Of a DNA stretch of 64,000 nucleotides, positions 55,153 to 64,000 are shown one piece after another. Both the position numbers and the translations under genes were made by a program. Below the pieces are notes generated by a model. The model was not told the origin of the DNA and did not search any database. It was given only the letters and a program-made list of their open reading frames with translations. Source of the DNA: Ostrinia nubilalis (lineage: Eukaryota; Arthropoda; Insecta; Lepidoptera; Crambidae); NCBI RefSeq assembly GCF_963855985.1, contig NC_087106.1, forward strand, positions 6,183,001 through 6,247,000, written 5' to 3'. Each line of letters begins with the position of its first letter. The stretch's first letter is position 1.

Positions 55153-58100
55153 GTGCACACCCATCCGATCGCGGCTCGTTGCTCGTGCGCTTGGAATTTT
55201 ATGTTGTGTTGTATTTTCTTTTAAAGGCAAGTTTTTCCTATAGGTGGTTCAAACTGATTTTTGGCTAGTTTAAAAAAAATAGCGTTGAAAGTAGAAATAT
55301 TTCTAATAGGTATAGCAGAAACAAATGCAATTCAAAATGGTATTACACTGGTTAACTAGACTGTATACCTAATCCCAAAATTAAGTCAAAGTTATGATGA
55401 AATAGAAATATAAGTCGATGTTGATGAATTATTCTCATAGATTTTTAACTATTTTAACTGTGATGATTTAGAGCGTCAATGAGTTCGATACCTTTAATAA
55501 TAATCATCATGCCCTTCGACTGATCTAAAAACCACCCGATAGCGCCCACCCATCGACAAAAGAATGAAAACCGAAAATGTCCGCCGTACCAACTGTCATA
55601 TGCCATGTGACAGCGCGCCAAAACGGACGTAGCGTAAGTTAGACGTAGGGCAGGAAGGCCGTACGTAAGACGATAGATGGTAACCCGATACCGCGCCGCG
55701 TGGTGGTCCGGACTCCTTGGTGACTGGCAGCTGACGGCATGCCCGATGGACCGAGAAAGCGCGCGACGAGAACGCACCTTTTTTAAAAACAAAACCTTTT
55801 TGTCTATTCCGATTTCAAAAATTCAAATCGAGAACTAGGTTTAGGGTCCACGGTCAATCAGGCACGAAATTATTCGTTATATTCTCAGAAATGCCAAACA
55901 AGTAGGTATCAACACTTGTTAACATAAAAATGTTTAAAAACTTTAATTATTATGATGGCAAAAGAACTTATTTGTATTATTTTCAGTTAAAGGGTTGTTA
56001 TCTAAAATTGGAATATTTTATCAAAGTTTATAACAAATCGCAGTTAAAAATGAAAAGTCATGCGAAAAATTTGTTCGATTAGAAAATTTTAACAAGAAAT
56101 ACAATTAAAAGTCAAACGAAAAGATCTCGAAGGAGTGAAATATTATGGGAATAAAAAATATTAAAGGGTTGTTGTAAATTCAGTTTTCATACAAATGAAA
56201 CGGAAATTTTTAACAAGCGTCCTTCTATAGGCGAGGAATCAATGAGTCGCGCCAATTAAATGTTTGTTTACGAATTTGTTTAAAGGGTATTATTTGCTTG
56301 TGAATTGATTAGCATGGGTAATTAGACCATTTTTGATTCCTTTGTGATAAATTAATAAAGATTTATAAGAGTGAAATGTTAAACGTAAATAAATACCATC
56401 GTAATCACTGCAGGTATGAAAACAAACGGTAGGTAACTCTGGTTAAAAGTAGCGAGAAACTTGCTGATTTGAGTGAACTTAGACAAGTAGGTCTCATCAG
56501 TAATTTTTTTCAATAGGAATTACACTTTCAGAAGTTTTATCATATTTTTTTATTTAAATCTTTATTATTCAATTGGAAGCTTTTCAAGGCACTTGAGTAA
56601 GTATATGGCTATTTTCATCGAATCATAACACAAATATATGTAAAGGCAATACACAACGTTGCTCAAATCCTACGCTGCCTGGCCATGTGTGAAACGGCCT
56701 GCGCTGGTCGTTCGTAAAAACACTACGTACGCGTACGCGCCTGTAAACAGTCCTTAATGCGGATCACACGCGCCAATTGACTTGTTTCCACGGCTGTGTA
56801 CCGCTTAATGTGCGTTTAAAAAAAAAGAATATTTTTGTCTATGGATTTCAATAATTTCATTTTGGTTTTTAGATTTTGCAAATGATAAATAAAAAATAAA
56901 AATAGAAAATTTATGTTCATATTCAGATGGTGGATTTATATTTTCACAAGCTTCAAAAATAGACACTTTTGTATTTTTTGTTGCTTTTTATTTACAAGGT
57001 TTATTAATTATTCAGAAGTTTTTTAATGTTGCTCAAAAATAGCTGTTATCTTCTTTTATTTTAACTGAACAACTTTACCTATAAATAACAGTCCTATACA
57101 TTTTTGGTGGAAAATCCCAACTATTACAACTACATAAGAAGCTACTATGTTTAGCTTAATGTGCCGTCATCCATGCTTAACTGTTCAACTTGACTGTATT
57201 CGTAGTAAAAGGATTAAGAGCAATAAAAAGCATCAATGATTATAAGAAAAAATCCGGTCCCAATCTCCAACTCGTTTTTGCCCGCACCAATGCGACCTGT
57301 CCCACTGTGCATTGAGCCTCATTCGAATTACACACGTCGATTGCCCCGTTTCCATGACTCCCTAGCCTCAATTACCTGAAACCCCACCGTAAAATCTGTT
57401 TGTATGTGTTTACGAACTCAATTTCTTTACTACTGCACATAGACAATGTCCACTGCACAATGGGTGCGGTCTGAGCGATTCCAGTCAAAAGATTTTTTGC
57501 AGTTTTAGTTTCACGGTGAATTAGACTTAATTTGAATATAATTCGGTTTTGATGTAAAGGGTTTGATTTTTAATTTAATTTTGTGAGGACTCAAAAAAAC
57601 AGAAAAAGTTGGCAAGTTTGGTAATACGAGTACTTAAACGTAGATGCATATCATTATGAAAAAATATTATGTGGCACATACCTAATCTTGGATAATGAAT
57701 CCACTTTTAACACTTTTACCAATAATGTGTCATGTGCTCTTCAGTAAAATACAGAGAGGGTTTTTTAGAAGAAGGCAAAAAATTGTTTTCAATCATTCCA
57801 TAACCCAAGGCGGTTAGATATTACAACCATATTTATTACTTAGGTTTAGGTAAGATTTTAACCGGTTGGTTTTAATCAGTTCAGCTGTTGATAGAGACGG
57901 ACGAGACCATAATAAATTTACAATCTTACGAGTTTGATATTGGCAGAATAATTTAACGACAGCCATTCTCTTGACAACTCTTGAGATTGTCTCCAAATTG
58001 GAACAAAGAAATAAAAAAATCAAAATAACCGTTTCAACAACCTCAAATCAGTTACGTTCCGTTCGACACGGCGCGTTTTGAATACAAAATAAATTACATC

Positions 58101-59051
58101 ACAACGTCCCGCCGTCAAACGGCACAGTAAAAAGTACGAAAGGTGCCCCCTAAATACCGGGTGAGGTGAAGCGGCAAAATTATCTTATATTTGCTCAGAC
58201 GCCGTGAACGCGGGGCGAGAATACTTTTCAATAAGCTTAGAGAGCGTTTTTTTTATTTCGCGAGACCTATCTTGTAAGCGCTGTGTAAAACGGAACGTAA
58301 ATAGAGGGTCTTTATTGATTCTGTTTTTATTACTGAAGTTTTATGCAATTTTATTATGAGATTTGTTAAGTTTAAATCTCATTATTTTATTTGAACGTTT
58401 CATTTAAAATGGCAGATTCTTTCTATCGAAGACTATCTTTGATTTATGTGTTTTAATAATTAGATTTTTTGGCGTTTAATTAACTCAACAGAGAACTGTA
58501 CTAAAATCTTTGAATTTCTTTATTAACTTTTCTTTTCACAAACTTTTATCTGCTCAAAACTTTTCAATTAAAATATATTTGTTTATCTGTGGAAAGATTT
58601 ATTCCACTTTCATCCAAACAGTCTAATCACTTTCACCTATTCCATTAATTGCAGTGTGCAATTCTCAAAGCGTTTGAACAATAAGATTTTATTCAAATCT
58701 TACATCGAACCGCTCGCAAAAAACGGTGCATTACCGTCGAGTGCGGGACAAAAGGCAACCTGCTGGTCCTTTGTGTGACGGCACTTTAGGAGTCAATATT
58801 TTGGGTGACTCCTTAGGGCTGCGTTGCTAAGCGTAGGTTAAGGGAGGCTGAATTTAGGGCGAAATGCAGAATTTAACCTGTTTTTTATGAAAAAGAAGTT
58901 TGATTGATTTTTGGGGAACATAATTTTCATGTTATGACTCATGTCGTTAGATACTTTTCTTTATTGTAAAAAAATTGTATTAAAACGAAAAGAAAAACAA
59001 ATGTCATATTTTATGAGGAAAGATTTTTATATACTTTTTTTGCTTCATTTA

Positions 59052-59099
59052 CATGCCATATTGCTTAATACAAGCCATTGTATTAAGCAATATGGCATG
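59052..59099. repeat. Perfect 21-bp inverted repeat with 6-bp loop
   Basis: CATGCCATATTGCTTAATAC plus A, loop AGCCAT, then the exact inverse. There is no sign of a larger MITE around it. Confidence 0.75.
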
Positions 59100-60329
59100 C
59101 AATACCACACATAATATTAAACTTAGGTGATACTTGATTCAATCTTGGAATCTTAGACTTGGATCTATGTGAAAATTCATATATTTGAGTCTAATCTCAT
59201 AATATGAGTGGTTAATGTTATGAAGTGGTATGAATGTTGAATTTGTAAAATTTTTCGTATCAACCCTGAGCCCCCACTGTTGCACGGCAAGCGGACAACT
59301 GTTAACCTTCCGCGCGCTGTTTCATTGATTATTCTTTTGTTTTGCGCACTTTTGCGCGTAATTATAACCGAATGCTTGATTGAAGTGTTTGCCGACTCCA
59401 ACGGCGAATGTTTGTTCGCTGACATGGAAAGTGGGCAAAGGAATTGAGCTGTGCATTCTTGCATATGGTATTTTTAATCTTAATTAAAACGACATGAGTG
59501 TGATTCATTTTTAAAATGATTCTCTGTTGATTACTCTTGAAATATACTTCTGACTACAATATACGGGTGAAATTACAATAAAAGCATAGAAGCACGTAAA
59601 TTGAGAACACCATAGTGTTCAACAATTAATTCATCGCAAAGAACAATAATTCCAAAAGTGAAGAAATTCTCGCACAATCGGAATAAAGGCAACACACGCC
59701 CCGTCTTGAAAAAAAAAAAGTTTTCCCGCCCATTCGATGACAGCACGAGTCAAAACGCACTTAATTCGAACGATTCCCACGATTCCAAATTCAAATTGAA
59801 TTGACGATTCAACTATTGTGTAGTCGAAGAAATGGGTCAATAACGTAAGGAGCTCATAAATGCTTTTGTTTGATTGACTTTATAGGCAGTTTATCAATAC
59901 GTCTTTGCTTGTCGCCCCGCGGGGCGTATTCGGGGTGTACAATAGTTCATATTAACGTGGGCCTAAGGTGTTTGGCCCTTTGGTCCATTCATGGTCGCTA
60001 GAGTGAGATGATATGCAACCGTTTATTAGGCATGTTCTCATCAGAATGTGTGAAGGGCCAGGCTTGTTGATTGTTTGCCAATACAAGATTGAATATCCAA
60101 TTTATGCTCGTAATCGTATTCTCTTTATTATGCCTTTAATTTATTATTTAATTCGATTATTATATGATTGGATTCGTGTAATCAAACCTTTAGATGATTT
60201 TAGATTTGCAAATCAGAATAATTACACAAATTTTTTATTGTTTCAGATGGGAAAATTCTAAAAGCGTGAAAATCCTAAAGTGCATACAAGATCCTAAAGT
60301 ATAGAAGAGAAACAATTACCCAAGTAATC

Positions 60330-60367
60330 AAAAAAAGTTTTCTTCTCCAAAGAAGAAAACTTTTTTT
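60330..60367. repeat. Perfect hairpin AAAAAAAGTTTTCTTC
   Basis: AAAAAAAGTTTTCTTC, a 6-base loop TCCAAA, then the inverse ending in a T-run. Confidence 0.6.
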
Positions 60368-63300
60368 ATGTGTTGTCAAAACAAGAATTTATCAAAAGAA
60401 GAAGATAAGTAATGCCAATTAAGTAAGGTAAGAAACTTTATGATAGTATTTTAGAAGAATTTTACCGAATCTTAAATGGTAAGTATTTATTTTATAAGAA
60501 AGTACATATTTTATGTTATAAGAAATAATGCCTATATTTAGAGCAACAAACAACACGTTCCGAGTGGTACTATTATATCCGTGAATAGTGCGAGGTGTGA
60601 TTCTCCGGGCCGAGCGGACGCGATTTTCCGCTAGATCTCACGGAGGAATAATAAAATATAGAATCCTCACAAAAATACCTCGGTCCGAAGGCTGGCGTAA
60701 AATTGATTATTGATTTATTTTATACTTTATCACGGAGGGTGTAGCGGCTCTGTCGCGGAGGGACGATTTGAGTGTCGTAAATATTATTTAGAACCGAATC
60801 TGAAGGTTTTTTAGATGTCGGCGCCAATAAATTACACGGACTGTGGGTTTTATAAGACTCTTTAGTATACAGTTGTTAAACTGTTAAGGTTTCCAATAAA
60901 GTTTCTGAGAATTTTCTGATGTAAATAACAGTTTGTTGAATACTGGTGATCTACCAGTATCAGCCAGATATTCTAATCGAAACCTATGAGTTCAAAAGTT
61001 TTAGAATATCTGATAGATAAGCTCCTAACAGTTCGTCGGAGGCTTTATAAGAAATTGGGAAACTGGCCTTAAGAGTAATATTATTATACCTACACTTAAA
61101 ACATAGGCGCCGTCTAGTCTCAAACTTAACTAGTCTTAAAGCTTGTTACTAAACAACTTTAGAGGTTGTCTCGTATTAGCAAATACATTAATATTATCGC
61201 TATAATTATAAGATAGATAGTTTCTTCGTAAGTGAATAGCTAAAAATAAAAACTTATTATTTTAAACTACTGATTTGGATTGTCAAGCTTAAAGTAATTT
61301 TTTTTTCTCTTTATTTCGTTACCAGAGGTTTGCTTACAATTAATTGTGATTTTTCAAGTAAAGAAAACTTAGCTTTTGCTAAATGTAAAAATAAACATTT
61401 TTACATAGGTACTTATTGACTTATTTATGCATAAGTACTTATACTACTGTTTTCACTTACAACAAAGTCACACTTAAATCACGCATCGATAAGTGAAATC
61501 CGTGAAATATGGCTCCACAGTGAAAACAAACGTGGGGTCAATATAATTAAACAGACGTCTTTGAAAGCCAGCCAAATGGCAAAAGTCATTGTGTTACTTC
61601 AGGCCGCTCGCGTCGATAATAATGATTTTATTTTAATAACAATAACGCGGATTATTATTATTAAAATACTATAATAGTGTATTATTAAGTACGGGGATGA
61701 ACGCTCGAGTGGTTCAGAATGACAATTTCAACGGATTTTTATTTCGACTTTTTATTGTTGTCGCCAAAATGTAACAATTTTTTGACGATCATTAAAAACG
61801 TTTACTGATAATAAGTATTGTATGAATAGATTTTGCCATGGGATATTTAAAGTAGGATATTCTTCCAATGGACGGAAAAAGTAAATTAAAAAATGTGTAG
61901 TCAATGGGTACTACACTTTTTTACTATTGACGTAAGAGAGAAACAAATTCAAAACAATATTTTAACCAAGTGTTAGCAAAAATTATGTAATTTCCCTAGC
62001 GTTAAATCTGTAATAAGATCGTAATAATCATTACCATAACAATAACCCTTATCTTAAACCATCGGAAACCAAACTGTCCATTACAACTGTAATTACACAC
62101 AACTGACACTCTTAATCGTCGAATTAAATCTTGCGTTAGAAAAAACACATTAATATTCATTATGGGTCTCGATAGTGTTATTACATTCGATGCCCCTCCC
62201 TTAACAAAAAGGAACAAGGATGCCGTTTAATTCACAATAGTGTGGACGCCGCATAAAATTATAATAAATATCTAGAGCGAGATGGTTGTGGAAATGTAGT
62301 AGAGTGAGGGGGACGGGTAGCGGTCATTCTTCGCGCAGCCGATGTAAGGCCGCGTCGACACATTCGTAAATCGCATAGGTGACAATGCAGTGACATCTCG
62401 TGGGGCTATTAGATGTCGAGTGTTGGGGAATCACACTTTTGTGGCGATACGTAATAAGTCATAACTCATGTGTTAACTGAGAGGGTATCGCCGATCGAAG
62501 CGCATTATGCTCGGTTGGATTATTTCGCGAGGGGACCGTGTCACAGTTTCATCTGTGAAATTATTGCAGTTGCAAAAGATGAGCGTTACGGTAATTTAAA
62601 TGTTTATTAAAGTTAAATCGTGGATATTATTTAGTGTAGTGCCATTGCTTTTGTCACTTAAATAATTAAGTATCTGACGAGCAGTTACCTATATGAATTT
62701 GTAACATTAATTATTGTATCACTTTTCTTGTATAATAAGAAAATAACTAACATAATATGTTACTGCAAAAAATAACAAGTTTTGCTACGTGATTTCGTAG
62801 CACGCTACGCCGTAGTTGCTTCTCTATACAGTGTGACATAAAAATGTACGATGTATCACGCTTACGGTTTATACGTTAGGTAAATTTTTAAATTCATAAA
62901 GCTTTGATCTCTATCTCTCTTAGATAAAGAAAGCTTTATGAATAGTTTAAGGTTTTGGGGGGTAAAGTCGCACCTTTTATTAAAATAAATGAATTTGATA
63001 ACTTTAAAAAGTGTTACAATTCAAATCAAACTTGTTTATAATGTCCTGCCGTACTAAAAGATGCGTGCTTTAGGTATAGTAAAGCCTGTAGCATTTATTT
63101 CTACGTTCACATTAGATACCCAAGTGATACTTGGTTTAGTAGGTAGCATTAATATGTACATTAATAGTGTGAGTACATCTGTACATCACAGCTCAGCTGT
63201 GTTCTAAGCGCGGGCATCCCAAGCACGATTGGAATGCTACTAATACCTAGATTGCGTAATGAATGGCCAGTCGGGCATTTGGCGTCGCGTGCGCGGTTAG

Positions 63301-64000
63301 CGAAATGCTAACATCGCTTTGTGTGATATGATTTTGGTTTAGATCTGAAGCACATGTATACTAATTAAAATATTAACGTAATTTTCTGTTGGATTATTTA
63401 TTTGTTAAATTGTCACTTCTAAATCGCTGAAACATTAGGAATTTTGCGATTGAGAAGAGATTAAATATGAAATATTTTCCATACATTTTGTCAAAAACGA
63501 AAAGGCATTTATGCGCAAAATATTGTGTTTGACTCTCTCTCTGTTTGATAGATTATTTTAAAATGAATTGAGATTTAATCTGGCATGCATGAAAACTTTA
63601 ATAGCTATGTCTTTTCATTACTACTCGAGAGACAAGTTTTACCCCAAATAACCACGGTGGTGAATTTACTTACAGTTTTATTTAAGATCGTACATAGTTC
63701 ATCAATTAAATCTGCAGAACTACTTTCCAAATAACAGAATCATTCCAATCACTTAGGACTAAAACTAAACCTTCTCATCAAACAAGACATGAACGAAGCA
63801 ACGTTCCCAAGCATAGCTTTCTCTAATGTAAATCTCGCGTAGTGGATTAAAACCGGCAAAACGCGCGACATATGTCGACTAACACCCTACTCCACCCCTA
63901 ACGGGATGAGCAGTTTAGAGCAAACAACTTTGTTATGCGTAATTTGATCAGGACTGCGCATGTTTTAAAACTGCATTTGATTTGGGCTTTGAATTTGAAT

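Larger units (their letters stand above)
55153..64000 (-). other. Upstream intron (or 5' flank) of Pax6
   Basis: 8.8 kb with no supported coding exon on either strand; I looked for the N-terminal paired-domain motifs of Pax6 and did not find them. Few repeats are recognisable, in contrast to 20-55 kb. Short perfect hairpins lie at 59052-59099, 60330-60367 and about 62894-62943. GC-richer islands at 55550-55780, 59880-59960, 60590-60650 and 62280-62550 may be regulatory. Confidence 0.45.

Noticed and set aside
55454..55792. 112-codon minus frame checked as a possible Pax6 paired-domain exon
   Set aside because: The translation (RRALSRSIGHAVSCQS...) has none of the paired-domain motifs.

Overview
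The window looks like nuclear DNA of a moth or butterfly. It is AT-rich, has genes with GT-AG introns, and is packed with repeats of lepidopteran type: Lep1-like Helitrons ending in a GC hairpin plus CTAG, tRNA-headed SINEs, RTE-like LINE tails, and MITEs with TA, TTAA or longer target duplications. I could not run a search, so species and orthology come from recognised protein motifs only.

From left to right: (1) 1-1.3 kb holds a hAT terminus, a 172-bp tandem duplication and a dispersed 0.7-kb repeat. (2) 1371-1466 is the last coding exon of a plus-strand gene whose body lies left of the window; its C-terminus resembles the XMAP215/chTOG (mini spindles) tail. (3) 4.4-17.7 kb is a complete plus-strand gene for a triple CCCH zinc-finger protein of the ZC3H11A (mRNA export) family: six coding exons, 535 residues, and a possible upstream coding first exon that adds 28 in-frame residues. 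Its introns carry a split RTE-like LINE, a pogo/Tigger-like element with a PHD-finger ORF, and MITEs, one of which sits inside a splice donor. (4) From 20.1 kb rightward, on the minus strand and converging on ZC3H11A, lies the 3' half of a Pax6 gene (eyeless / twin of eyeless). It has six coding exons: the end of the paired domain at 52.7 kb, the homeodomain spread over three exons at 25.6-20.9 kb, and two C-terminal exons ending in YWSRLQ. The N-terminal paired-domain exons were not found and should lie beyond 64 kb.

The two large Pax6 introns make up most of the window. The 4-kb intron that splits the homeobox contains a 3.2-kb element with arms of about 700 bp, itself hit by a Helitron and a second TIR element. 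The 27-kb intron between paired box and homeobox contains a TTAA-flanked element with a decayed ORF, a satellite-like array interrupted by a SINE, a LINE with an open 953-codon endonuclease/reverse-transcriptase ORF, and many MITEs and SINEs. The part right of 52.7 kb is intron or upstream sequence with one nested hAT element and several short perfect hairpins. Thus two or three host genes (microtubule, mRNA export, eye/brain patterning) are supported; nearly every other open frame belongs to, or is a remnant of, a mobile element.
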